A DNA stretch of 64,000 nucleotides from Ignavibacteria bacterium (GTDB taxonomy: Bacteria; Bacteroidota; Ignavibacteria; Kapaibacteriales; UBA961): assembly GCA_947491315.1 (NCBI GenBank), contig CANLII010000010.1, forward strand, positions 1 through 64,000, read 5' to 3'. Numbering within the stretch: the stretch's first letter is position 1; the number at the start of each line of letters is the position of its first letter. This document shows positions 38,478-47,416 of the stretch, piece after piece. The position numbers and the translations under genes are program-made. Below the pieces are notes generated by a model, which made no database searches, had not been told where the DNA came from, and saw nothing but the letters and a program-made list of their open reading frames with translations.

Positions 38478-40278
38478 CCAAACTTGGAATTACTATAGAC
38501 TCGACTTCTTGAACATATCTCTCGAGTTCTTCAATCATGTCCGGACATTCATATGAGCAATTCTTCAAGAATGCATCATTGATTCCTTTATAGTAAACAA
38601 TCCCTGACAGAAGATTTGTTTTGAAAGCATTAAGTGTTCTGAATGTATTTTGATTCAAAGTCAATGCATTTTTGTCTATCTCTTTGCGAAGATATTTCAC
38701 ATAAAGAACTAACTCATTAACAAATAGCGATGCTCTTTCTACGGAATTGCGGACATTGGTTCTACCATAGATATGATCTATCATCTCAGCCAATGTGAAT
38801 GTGCCGGAAAAATACGCAAGATTGGGTCCGGGACAAATAATCACGCCCTCGGGTTTATGTTGCTTATTGACTATATCATTCTTCAGCAAAGCCGTAGTAC
38901 CCAAACCTGTACATAAACATTCCTTCTCGACAATTGCCGAGAATTTCTTTTTATACTCTTCTTCAGGCAAACCTGCTTTGTCCAATTCGTCAATTTTCAA
39001 ACGCTGATACTTGATTGATGCGGTGCAAATTGGCTCAGCAGAAAACTCCGAATTGGAAATAAGTAGCTTTTTCACGCATGGATTTCCAGGCTTTCCTGCA
39101 GCAACACGATCATCACGCAATTTTTGGGAACCACTTTTTCTAAAATGATTAAATGGAATGCCAAGAGGTGATGCACCACTCAAATAATAATCATCGGGTT
39201 CTGCCGTGGCCAATGAATTGAGCGTGGCTTCATCAACATTCGTTGCCTCGGGAACAAGGAGGAATGGACTTCCCCAGCCGGTTCCATCCAATTCGTAAAA
39301 TTCCTTGACGAACTCTTGCTCATGCGCAGTACCAATACCACCTTGATAGGTGATTCTCTGCATTGGCATTTCTGGGAAAGTATTCTTCCCCAAAGTTTTC
39401 AAAGATGCATTACAAAGTGTAACTAGTTCTTCACGAAGAGTTTGTCTATTGTCCTTAAATGATTGAAGAATGGGACCACAGAGCAAACCATCTGTTGCAA
39501 AAGCATGACCACCACAATTCAAACCGGACTCAATGCGGAATTCAGATACCCAAATTCCCTTTTTCGCAAGAATTTTTCCTTGAACAACGGCACTGCGATA
39601 ATCGCTCACTTTGAGAATAACACGCTTTTTGAGCGAACCACATTCCGTTGGATAGAAATCATCAAAAGCGGCAATGTAATTATAGAGTCTTGGATTATAT
39701 CCAGCAGAAAATATGATGGAAGAATTCAATGTACTTTGCGCATAACCACGAAGTGCAGTCAATGCATCGGATTGCTCCACAGGCAGTGATCCACCTGTCT
39801 TAGCAGCACCGAGATTGTCCACCTTAGCCATGATATTCACATCGATATATCCCGGCACTATAGCTGTTCTCAATTCAGCTTCGATAGCAGAACGCTCAGC
39901 TGATTCATCCATCAACAGCATACTGCGATATTTTGCCTTGACAGGCGAGGATTCAGGGAGCAATTCAAAATATTTGACGATTTCTGATCCAAAAACGAAT
40001 TCTTCATTGCGAATGGACTCAATTTTCTTCCAGACTAGCTTATCGAGCAAATTACAATATGCCGTAATCCTAGTAGCTCTCGAATCAAATTCTTTTTTGT
40101 CAACCGGTATGAATTCTAGACCATTCTTCTTGGAATGATGCTCTCTCATCATCTCAAGCAAATCTTCTTCCATTATGGAAACAACAGAAGAAATACCGTA
40201 ATGCGCAACTTTTAGTGGCGTATCTACCGAAAATGATAGTCCCATGACAGGGATGTGGAAATCATGTATATAGTTCAT
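38464..40278 (-). CDS. Uncharacterised 604-residue protein, possible TIM-barrel FMN-type enzyme
   Basis: I cannot name this protein. The first 30 residues (MNYIHDFHIPVMGLSFSVD, then HYGISSVVSI) resemble the start of TIM-barrel nitronate-monooxygenase/FMN-type enzymes. Later QGGIGTAHEQEF and GTGWGSPFLLVPEATNVD look like a barrel's phosphate-binding region. Cys residues in GLNCGGHAF, CECLCTG-like segments and CPGPNLAYF could ligate metal. The whole looks like a large conserved soluble enzyme known from Bacteroidota as a hypothetical protein, though I cannot confirm that here. No signal peptide is present. I chose ATG 40278 because upstream residues are not protein-like. It is convergent with the serine hydrolase and divergent from the Gdx gene. 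Confidence 0.6.
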   Translation of the reverse strand: MNYIHDFHIPVMGLSFSVDTPLKVAHYGISSVVSIMEEDLLEMMREHHSKKNGLEFIPVDKKEFDSRATRITAYCNLLDKLVWKKIESIRNEEFVFGSEIVKYFELLPESSPVKAKYRSMLLMDESAERSAIEAELRTAIVPGYIDVNIMAKVDNLGAAKTGGSLPVEQSDALTALRGYAQSTLNSSIIFSAGYNPRLYNYIAAFDDFYPTECGSLKKRVILKVSDYRSAVVQGKILAKKGIWVSEFRIESGLNCGGHAFATDGLLCGPILQSFKDNRQTLREELVTLCNASLKTLGKNTFPEMPMQRITYQGGIGTAHEQEFVKEFYELDGTGWGSPFLLVPEATNVDEATLNSLATAEPDDYYLSGASPLGIPFNHFRKSGSQKLRDDRVAAGKPGNPCVKKLLISNSEFSAEPICTASIKYQRLKIDELDKAGLPEEEYKKKFSAIVEKECLCTGLGTTALLKNDIVNKQHKPEGVIICPGPNLAYFSGTFTLAEMIDHIYGRTNVRNSVERASLFVNELVLYVKYLRKEIDKNALTLNQNTFRTLNAFKTNLLSGIVYYKGINDAFLKNCSYECPDMIEELERYVQEVESIVIPSLVIAS

Positions 40279-40511
40279 GCATTCATCTTTTTTTTGATTA
40301 TGCGCATAAAATACGAAAAATGAAATGAAAGAAATAGTGGAATTTTTGGGGAAATTCCTTTGATTATTGAATAGAAAGGAATATCTGTGAAATTTCGCCA
40401 TAATTGACCGAAAGAAACCAAAATGTTCACATGCAAATACTGATTCCCCATCCTGAATCGCCTTTTCAGTAATTTGCAGCCATTCAATCAGTACAATTGA
40501 GCTTTGTTGAC

Positions 40512-40829
40512 ATGGATTGGCTTTTATTATGCTTTGCTGGAGTTTGTGAAATGGGATGGCCCATTGGTATGAAAATGACTCAAGATCCTTCAAAAAGATG
40601 GTGGGGCATGATTCTTGCAATCGGCTCTATGCTTTTAAGCTTCTCCTTTCTTTGGTTGGCACAGAAAACCATACCGATCAGCACTGCATATATGGTGTGG
40701 ACTGGAATTGGAGCGATAGGAACAATGGCGATCGGAATCATCTTTTACAATGATTCCTCGAGTATGTGGCGAATATTATCCGCATTTTTGGTATTAGCCG
40801 GAATCGTCGGCTTAAAACTCAGCAGTTGA
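40512..40829 (+). CDS. gdx: SMR-family guanidinium exporter (Gdx/SugE type)
   Basis: The 105-residue membrane protein has four helices and works as an antiparallel dimer that exchanges guanidinium for protons. It carries the essential Glu13 in helix 1 and, at about residue 57, TAYMVWTGIGAIGT, the signature that separates Gdx from the EmrE/QacE drug exporters; the end GIVGLKL also fits. Gdx genes are commonly controlled by guanidine riboswitches. I looked at the 230 bases upstream and saw no ykkC-like conserved elements, but this is not a model search. The start at ATG 40512 fits the usual length. mnmA follows after 69 bases. Confidence 0.88.
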   Translation: MDWLLLCFAGVCEMGWPIGMKMTQDPSKRWWGMILAIGSMLLSFSFLWLAQKTIPISTAYMVWTGIGAIGTMAIGIIFYNDSSSMWRILSAFLVLAGIVGLKLSS

Positions 40830-40898
40830 TATACTATCGCCCGAAATGAATCGTCATGTTTGGGCACTTACACTAAAAAAAAAACTTACTGTTTATAT

Positions 40899-42020
40899 AT
40901 GAAAAGAAATCCGAAAAGAGTCTTGGTAGGCATGTCCGGGGGAGTTGATTCCTCGGTAGCCGCATGTCTTTTGCATGAGCAAGGTTATGAAGTGATCGGC
41001 ATCACTATCAAGACCTATAGATATGAAGATGTGGGTGGAAATGTCGGTAATGATTCTTCCTGTTGCTCACTTGATGGCATCAATGATGCAAGACGCGTGT
41101 GCAATACACTTGGGATTCCGCATTATGTAGTTGATTGGTCAGAGCGATTCAAAGAAGAAGTGATCGACTATTTCGTTGAAGATTACCTTGCCGGCAATAC
41201 TCCCAATCCTTGCGTCAAATGCAATCGTTTGATCAAATGGGGTCAAATGCTCCTAAAAGCAGATATGCTCGGCGCCGAATGGATTGCCACCGGACATTAT
41301 GCCAATATCAGAAAAGATTCTGCAACAGAGAGATATGTTCTCTCAAGGGATTCAGACAATATCAAAGATCAATCCTATGCTTTATGGGGTTTGAAGCAAG
41401 AGCATTTATCACGCACATTATTTCCACTGTCAGGCTATACAAAAGACCGTTCCAGAGCAGATGCGGAACGATTCGGACTCACGATTGCAAAGAAACCTGA
41501 ATCGTATGAAATCTGTTTTATTCCTGATAATGATTATAAACGCTTCATGCGGGACATGGTACCGAATCTTGAAGATAGAGCCGGCAAAGGCGATATTGTC
41601 ATGGAAGGCGAAGTGATTGGTTCTCATGAAGGATATCATGGATTTACTGTTGGGCAAAGGAAAGGACTTGGCATTTCACATCCTGAACCACTCTATGTAT
41701 TGGATGTTCTTGCCGACACAAATACGGTTTTGGTTGGCACGGAAGAACATTTGCTCTCAAAAGAGCTTGTCGCACATTCAATCAATCTCATCAAGTATGC
41801 AGAGATTGATGGTACAAAAACCTTTACCGTAAAAATCAGGTATAAAGATGAGGGCGCTCCGGCAGATTGCACGATGCTTCCTGATGGAACATTGCATGTG
41901 AATTTCCACGAAGACAGAAAGGCCATCACGCCCGGACAATCCATTGTGCTCTATGAAGGCAATGATGTCATCGGCGGTGGAATCATCGATCGCATCAATC
42001 AAGAAGAGATTAATGCATGA
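40899..42020 (+). CDS. mnmA: tRNA-specific 2-thiouridylase
   Basis: MnmA transfers sulfur to U34 of Lys, Glu and Gln tRNAs using ATP and a persulfide relay. The 373-residue product has the PP-loop SGGVDSS at residues 13-19, the NPCVKCNRLIKWG motif with Cys105, and SYEICFIPDNDY with Cys206. These two Cys residues correspond to the E. coli catalytic pair. ATGHYA and a C-terminal beta domain are also present. I begin at ATG 40899 since the upstream in-frame start only adds a poly-lysine leader. The ATGA overlap at its end suits the following GWxTD gene, if that starts at 42017. Confidence 0.96.
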   Translation: MKRNPKRVLVGMSGGVDSSVAACLLHEQGYEVIGITIKTYRYEDVGGNVGNDSSCCSLDGINDARRVCNTLGIPHYVVDWSERFKEEVIDYFVEDYLAGNTPNPCVKCNRLIKWGQMLLKADMLGAEWIATGHYANIRKDSATERYVLSRDSDNIKDQSYALWGLKQEHLSRTLFPLSGYTKDRSRADAERFGLTIAKKPESYEICFIPDNDYKRFMRDMVPNLEDRAGKGDIVMEGEVIGSHEGYHGFTVGQRKGLGISHPEPLYVLDVLADTNTVLVGTEEHLLSKELVAHSINLIKYAEIDGTKTFTVKIRYKDEGAPADCTMLPDGTLHVNFHEDRKAITPGQSIVLYEGNDVIGGGIIDRINQEEINA

Positions 42021-42052
42021 TTGATACTTGGAATCATAGGCACATATCCATC

Positions 42053-43381
42053 ATGAAATCATGCCTGATTTTCATCTTTGTTTTTATGCCCATGATTCTC
42101 TTTTCTCAAATCAGACAAGGGAGCATTCCACAAAAAAAAGTACCAACAATGTTTGTGGATGCCTTATGGTTCAAAACAGATGGTGATTCATTGCCATTTA
42201 TTGATGTGTATGCAACTATTCCTTATGAGGCATTGCAATTTTCTCCTGAGAAACAAGGATTTAGTGCCGCAATCACGATATCATTGTCAATTCGTGATAC
42301 AACCGGAAAGAAGATAGCAGAACAATCTATTGATCGCAAGATCTTTGCTGAAACATATGAGCAATCTCGCGGAGCAAATGCTGAATTTAATCATGTGCAA
42401 TTTCGCGTGCCCGCAGGATTCGGCTATCACACATGTTTTGTGAATGTTCATGATGCAGTGGCAAATACGGATATCCGTGAAGTGAGAACAATCACCATTC
42501 CGAAGTGGTCAAAACAAGAAAAAGATCATCGCTATCTCTTCAGTTCCATGATGTATGCATCAGCCATTGAAGAAAAAAGTGGCGGTTCGATTGTCATTAC
42601 ACCACATCTCTCCGACAATGTGGCAGGCCTTATAGATGGTTTTTTCCTCTATGTGGAATTATATCATTTCGGTGCGGTGAACGATGAAGTCATTGGCATT
42701 TCCTATACAATCAAAGATCAAAAGCAAAAGGAAGTATTTCTGGAATCTGTTCCTATTACTTACTCGTCAGGAAGAGCTGAATCTCAGCATCTGTATATTC
42801 CCGTCAAGCAAATGCCGATATTACGATCCGGAAGCTATGTCATGACCATCATGGCTCATACCATGAAGAATGATTCGATTGATAAAGAACTCACTCGTGT
42901 TTCGAGGACACTCACAATCGAAAAAACCATTAGTGGAATTGTCTATCAAGATTTGAAGAAAGCAATCAGACAACTGAGACTCATTGCCTCTCAAGCCGAG
43001 ATTGATCATATCAATGAAGGCGAAGATGAGGAAACAAAAAGAATGTTGTTTGAAGAATATTGGAAGGGCATTGACCCGGATCCATCCACTTCGCGCAATG
43101 AAGCATTCGAAGAGTATTATGGTCGCATCGACTATGCAAACAAGAATTTCAGATCCTATACGGAAGGTTGGATGACAGATATGGGCATGGTCTATATCAT
43201 ATTTGGTCAACCATTTCAGGTTGAACGCTCTCCACGCGGTTCCGATGGTAGAACATTTGCTCGATGGATCTATCAGAATCAAAGACAATTCACTTTTGTG
43301 GACAATAGCGGATTCGAAGATTTTCGACTTACAAGTCCATTTCCCACAGGCATTAAGTACAGATATTCGGGGACACAATAA
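42053..43381 (+). CDS. GWxTD-domain exported protein
   Basis: The 442-residue protein has a signal peptide (MKSCLIFIFVFMPMILFSQ). Two beta-sandwich parts follow, and near the C-terminus, at about residues 370-440, the family signature GWMTDMG (GWxTDxG) with VYIIFGQPF and a W-containing YQNQRQFTFVD segment. GWxTD proteins are widespread in Bacteroidota and Acidobacteriota and have no settled function. An ATG at 42017, overlapping the mnmA stop, is an alternative start but places 12 residues ahead of the signal. It couples to the next gene through TAATG (shared A), so the two are made together. Confidence 0.88.
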   Translation: MKSCLIFIFVFMPMILFSQIRQGSIPQKKVPTMFVDALWFKTDGDSLPFIDVYATIPYEALQFSPEKQGFSAAITISLSIRDTTGKKIAEQSIDRKIFAETYEQSRGANAEFNHVQFRVPAGFGYHTCFVNVHDAVANTDIREVRTITIPKWSKQEKDHRYLFSSMMYASAIEEKSGGSIVITPHLSDNVAGLIDGFFLYVELYHFGAVNDEVIGISYTIKDQKQKEVFLESVPITYSSGRAESQHLYIPVKQMPILRSGSYVMTIMAHTMKNDSIDKELTRVSRTLTIEKTISGIVYQDLKKAIRQLRLIASQAEIDHINEGEDEETKRMLFEEYWKGIDPDPSTSRNEAFEEYYGRIDYANKNFRSYTEGWMTDMGMVYIIFGQPFQVERSPRGSDGRTFARWIYQNQRQFTFVDNSGFEDFRLTSPFPTGIKYRYSGTQ

Positions 43382-45531
43382 TGCAAAGGAAAATCAAGCT
43401 CCATCTCATTATTTTCAGCATGCTCCTACTTTCGGGATGTCATACTTTTGATAATTTCACGACCTTTTTCAATACCTATTACAATATGGATAGATTGATT
43501 TGGGAAACGGAATATGATTTCGAAGGAACAGAAATCATGCGTCGTCAAAAACCGAGAGTACTCACTCCTGTAGATAGTGGAATGCGCTTTGGTCAAGATG
43601 CATTTGGAAGACCGGCAGAGATACCTCAATTTTTGAAAGACATCATGATTGAGCAGACTCGACTCCAGCCCGTGAAAGTAAAATTGGATTCCGTGATCAT
43701 CAAAGGATCCAAAATCCTCAAGCAACATCCCAAGTCTGATTATGTGGAAGGTACTCTGCTCCTGATGGCAAAGTCATACTTCTATCAAAGTGAATGGGTT
43801 TCCGCAGAAATCAAATGCGTTGAATTGATCGATCGATTCGCATTGGGCGATATGTCACCCGATGCGCATCTCCTTCTTTCCAAGATATATCTCATTCAAA
43901 GAAAATATATACTCGGAAAAACCATGCTTTCGAGGACGGCTGATATCGCATGGTATAAAAAAAGATATGATATTCTCTCTGAAGCATTTCGATTGATGGC
44001 AGAACAAGCGATCTTCGACAATGATGAAGAAGAAGCTGTAAGACCATATAGACAAGCAATTGCACAAAGTGATGATGGTGAGATCCGCGCTCGTTGGCAA
44101 TTGGATCTTGCATCACTGTATTATCGATTGGGCAAATTTGACAGAGCTTTAAAAGAATTCGATGCCGTTCTTGATGAAAGTCCCGAACTCGTTCAAGAAT
44201 TTGAAGCGGAATTATACAAAGCCGCATGCTTGATGTATCTCAAAAAACATGAAGAAGCACAAGCTATTCTTGATGATCTGGATGGTAATGAGAATTTCAA
44301 AGATTTTAAACCCGATATTCTTGCTCAAAGACTTCGCATGCTACGCATTCAAGGTAAGAAAGATGAATTCGACAAAATGGCCTCTGAAGCTCAAAAATAT
44401 GCGGGATTCATAGCAATTCCCATAGTGTATTTTGAACAAGCCATGGATTTGTTCAAGAAGGGGAAATATGAAGAGGCAAAATCATATTTCGCAAAATCAA
44501 AACCCGTAAAGTCACAAGTAAGTCCAGCAGCCGCTAAGTATTATGGTTTATTGGCAGAATGGGGACAAAAACAGGATCTACTCAATAAATCAAAACCGAT
44601 TGTGGATACTTCAATTACGGATTCTACAGCAGTAGTAGTTCATGATTCGGTTTTCACCATATACAATTTGACTAATTATCAATTAGCCAGAATTCATGAT
44701 CAATTGAATAATCAAGACTCAGCTTTGCATTATTATACCATAGCCGCACATTCAGCAAAACTGAGTGATTCCAATCGTGCGCAATATCTATTCAGTTATC
44801 AGAAAATGATACGCAAGAATCAACCTGAAGTGGCAGATTCCATTTTGGAAATTCTTGCTTATGATTATGGAAAGACAGAATATGGACAAGAAGCTCGGAT
44901 GCAAATGGGATTCACTGATGCAGTGGTGATTGACACGCTTGGAGAATTATATTCATCAGGCATCCGCTTTCGGAATATTTCAAATTATGTGTTAGCCGCC
45001 AGACAATTCAATCGAATAGCCGAAGAATATCGGGATTCCCCGCTTGCACCAAAAGCTCTCTATTCACTTGGTTGGATGTTTGAGAACACTCTCAAGCAAC
45101 CCGACAGTGCTTTGTATTATTATCGTTTGCTCGTTGAGAGATATCCTCAATCAGAATATGCGAAAGATGTAAGAGCCGGCGTAGAAATTGCACTCGCTCA
45201 TCAAAGTGGTTTATATGATGTCAGCACGGGAAAAATGATTGAAAGAAAACCTTTCATTGATACGACACTCATTCCTGTGATTGATTCTACAGCTACACCT
45301 GATGCAGAAATTCAACAAACAATCAATAATACTAGGACTTTATCGGATCCGAATGCAAATCAGCAAAAAGAACCTCTCAGACAGCGTAGACCAAATCAAA
45401 ACAATCAATTGATCAATCCAAATCAGCCGATGCAATTACCCATGAATGCTCCCCTTCCAGGCAATTTTCAGATTTCACTTCCTCAAGATGCGAGTCCAGT
45501 AGATTCCATGAAGATAGGTGATCCGCCTTAA
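43381..45531 (+). CDS. TPR lipoprotein, SprE/PorW-like
   Basis: The 716-residue protein has a lipobox LLLSGC with Cys20. The sequence TFFNTYYNMDRLI immediately after matches the conserved start of SprE/PorW, a T9SS-associated lipoprotein of Bacteroidota. Tetratricopeptide-type helical repeats run through most of the protein (for example LASLYYRLGKFDRALKEFDAV at about 245-265, ALYSLGWMFE near 560). A Pro/Asn/Gln-rich tail ends it. In gliding bacteria SprE/PorW is needed for secretion, and here four or more secreted proteins in the window appear to carry T9SS tails. It couples to the GWxTD gene. Functional equivalence is inferred, not shown. Confidence 0.78.
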   Translation: MQRKIKLHLIIFSMLLLSGCHTFDNFTTFFNTYYNMDRLIWETEYDFEGTEIMRRQKPRVLTPVDSGMRFGQDAFGRPAEIPQFLKDIMIEQTRLQPVKVKLDSVIIKGSKILKQHPKSDYVEGTLLLMAKSYFYQSEWVSAEIKCVELIDRFALGDMSPDAHLLLSKIYLIQRKYILGKTMLSRTADIAWYKKRYDILSEAFRLMAEQAIFDNDEEEAVRPYRQAIAQSDDGEIRARWQLDLASLYYRLGKFDRALKEFDAVLDESPELVQEFEAELYKAACLMYLKKHEEAQAILDDLDGNENFKDFKPDILAQRLRMLRIQGKKDEFDKMASEAQKYAGFIAIPIVYFEQAMDLFKKGKYEEAKSYFAKSKPVKSQVSPAAAKYYGLLAEWGQKQDLLNKSKPIVDTSITDSTAVVVHDSVFTIYNLTNYQLARIHDQLNNQDSALHYYTIAAHSAKLSDSNRAQYLFSYQKMIRKNQPEVADSILEILAYDYGKTEYGQEARMQMGFTDAVVIDTLGELYSSGIRFRNISNYVLAARQFNRIAEEYRDSPLAPKALYSLGWMFENTLKQPDSALYYYRLLVERYPQSEYAKDVRAGVEIALAHQSGLYDVSTGKMIERKPFIDTTLIPVIDSTATPDAEIQQTINNTRTLSDPNANQQKEPLRQRRPNQNNQLINPNQPMQLPMNAPLPGNFQISLPQDASPVDSMKIGDPP

Positions 45532-46070
45532 TCAATGCATTGCCATATTCCGGATAATTCTCTTCCCTTCTCCTGATAATCAAGTCCATAACCTATGATA
45601 AATACAGGTGGAATCTCAAAACCAATGAACTCTTTTGAAAGATCTATTGCATGTTGATCAGGTTTTGTGAAAAGAGCAACCGTAGTGCATGAAGCGATCT
45701 GCATTGTTTCCAATACTTTCTTTAATTCCTTGATTGTGCGACCCGAATCAATGATATCTTCAATGATGAGAATATGCTTTCCGGCATAATCTCCTGCGAA
45801 TTCATTCACAGTAACCACACCCGAAGATATCGTATCACCCTTATAACTTGAAGCACGAATCATATCAATGTGCATCGGTATACGCATATGTCTCACCAAA
45901 TCAGCTGCAAAGATGAAAGCACCTTTCAATGTTACTAGAACGGTGATTTCGTCCATTTTCGCAAAATGCACATTCAGCGATTGAGCAATTTCATGAACTC
46001 TTTTTGCAATTGTATTGGGAGAGATAAATTCTTTGAACTGAAGATCATGAATGGTAATGATATCGGACAT
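45528..46070 (-). CDS. hpt: Hypoxanthine phosphoribosyltransferase
   Basis: Hpt makes IMP (or GMP) from hypoxanthine (or guanine) and PRPP for purine salvage. The 180-residue product has VTLKGAFIFAADLVR (about residues 40-54), the PRPP-binding loop IIEDIIDSGRT (about 99-109) and a C-terminal FEIPPVFIIGYGLDYQEKGR segment that closes over the base. I used the ATG at 46070 (MSDIITIHD), the usual start point, rather than the upstream one at 46091. The 3' end overlaps the TPR gene's end by four bases in the convergent direction. Confidence 0.95.
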   Translation of the reverse strand: MSDIITIHDLQFKEFISPNTIAKRVHEIAQSLNVHFAKMDEITVLVTLKGAFIFAADLVRHMRIPMHIDMIRASSYKGDTISSGVVTVNEFAGDYAGKHILIIEDIIDSGRTIKELKKVLETMQIASCTTVALFTKPDQHAIDLSKEFIGFEIPPVFIIGYGLDYQEKGRELSGIWQCID

Positions 46071-46110
46071 TGTTACCTCACTATTGAACATTCATATTAC
46101 TGAATTCTCA

Positions 46111-47016
46111 TTAGAATTCAAGGATATGCCGAATGCCGAACATGATGGTTGTTTGGATATCCTGCACTGAAAAGTCTTTTTGAGGCGTATATAGTACCAT
46201 TGGAGATGCCGTAAGCGACCATTGATCGGAGAGATCATAAGCCATCGAAAACCCCAGTGATGTCATTGCAATCCCAGAAATTGTCTGCAACTTTCCGGGT
46301 CTGACAATCAATAATCTACGAGTCGCTATCGTATATCTCGTGCCAACGATGGATGCAATTGGTGAGAATCGAAAATCACCCCATTGAAACATTCCCATCA
46401 AAGTAAGTGCGAGATAGTTAACCGTCTCTGTTTCAGCACCAAACATTCTATCATACGAAAGATCAATCATGAATGAAGAAGACATGGCAGTGGCATTGAG
46501 CGTAAACATATTTGGTATGCCGGCAACTGGATTGATCGAATCTGTCGGATAGCCAAATCGCGTGAATTGTACGCCCAGATCGAGCCAATCGGATGCTGAA
46601 TATTGATATCCTATTCTTGCATTCCAACCCTGCGGACCCGACTGATCTCCAACTCTTCTTGCAAGATCAATTCCTGCCAAGAATCCACCTGTATGGGATG
46701 CTTCAGTCCCTATCGACATGATACCCTGACTTCCACTCAGATTCACCCCATTCTGAACTTGCCTATTCCGAATCAAGATACCAGAACTGAGTGTCCAAGG
46801 AAGCGGCTCATCATATATATCAGACAGCCAAGTGGAATCCTCCAAATCCAGTGAATCATTAAGCATCAGATCCAGTGAATCATTAATAATTTCAATATCG
46901 AATAACTCATCGGGATCGCTCGGTAGATCTTGAGCATTCGCAGATACAAACATGAAAACACTCCCCATCAGGATGATGAGGAGTGTAATAAGTTTTGATG
47001 AATGAGTCAAACTCAT
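46111..47016 (-). CDS. Outer-membrane barrel-like protein, function unknown
   Basis: The 301-residue protein has a signal peptide (hydrophobic about 9-25, ending ANAQD). An acidic spacer with two copies of NDSLDL (about residues 44-60) follows, then beta-rich alternating strands ending in an aromatic (HILEF), all typical of an outer-membrane barrel. I found no family-specific motif. The ATG overlaps the TGA of the cationic protein gene (ATGA, four bases), so the pair is coupled. The direct repeat in the acidic spacer is also visible at DNA level around 46853-46885. Confidence 0.6.
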   Translation of the reverse strand: MSLTHSSKLITLLIILMGSVFMFVSANAQDLPSDPDELFDIEIINDSLDLMLNDSLDLEDSTWLSDIYDEPLPWTLSSGILIRNRQVQNGVNLSGSQGIMSIGTEASHTGGFLAGIDLARRVGDQSGPQGWNARIGYQYSASDWLDLGVQFTRFGYPTDSINPVAGIPNMFTLNATAMSSSFMIDLSYDRMFGAETETVNYLALTLMGMFQWGDFRFSPIASIVGTRYTIATRRLLIVRPGKLQTISGIAMTSLGFSMAYDLSDQWSLTASPMVLYTPQKDFSVQDIQTTIMFGIRHILEF

Positions 47017-47342
47017 GGTTTTCCGGCTCTTTTCAATTCACGCAATTGACGACGACCATCACGGATTGATTCTTTGCCTGATTTGATTTGATCTTTGGCT
47101 GTGCGAACCTGATTTCTCATTTGTTGCATTTGAGCTTTGGCTTGGTCTTTGGTCAATTGACCTGATTTCACTTGCTCACGCAATTGGCGAGCTTGCTCTT
47201 TGGCACCTTTAACGACAGTGACGCCAGCTTTAACTTGTTCCTTGCCGGCATTCATTCTTTCTCTGATTTGATCTTTGTCTTGTGCAATGGCAGAGAATGT
47301 GAATCCAAGTGCAAGAAATAATGCCATGATGAATGTACGCAT
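47013..47342 (-). CDS. Small secreted cationic coiled-coil protein
   Basis: The 109-residue protein has a signal peptide (MRTFIMALFLALGFTFSAIAQ). The mature 88 residues are a Lys/Arg/Gln-rich helix with repeated [KR]EQ-type heptads (EQVKAGV, EQVKSG, DQIKSGKE) and end GRRQLRELKRAGKP. The predicted helix is strongly basic with no hydrophobic core beyond coiled-coil contacts. I recognise no family. The coupled barrel gene suggests it acts near the outer membrane or binds anionic polymers, but that is inference. A start at 47390 would put 16 residues before the signal peptide, so I prefer 47342. Confidence 0.65.
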   Translation of the reverse strand: MRTFIMALFLALGFTFSAIAQDKDQIRERMNAGKEQVKAGVTVVKGAKEQARQLREQVKSGQLTKDQAKAQMQQMRNQVRTAKDQIKSGKESIRDGRRQLRELKRAGKP

Positions 47343-47416
47343 GACTGAACTCCGAAATAGTTGTATAATATAATTGAGAACTCTGTGCATTCAGACCTAT
47401 CAACATGCATAAAGGT

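Noticed and set aside
38795..40138. Several plus-strand frames opposite the 604-residue protein
   Set aside because: Shadows of the minus-strand gene, whose codon use and motifs are clearly protein-like.
42017..42052. Start of the GWxTD protein at 42017
   Set aside because: Possible because of the ATGA overlap with mnmA, but the signal peptide is better placed from 42053.
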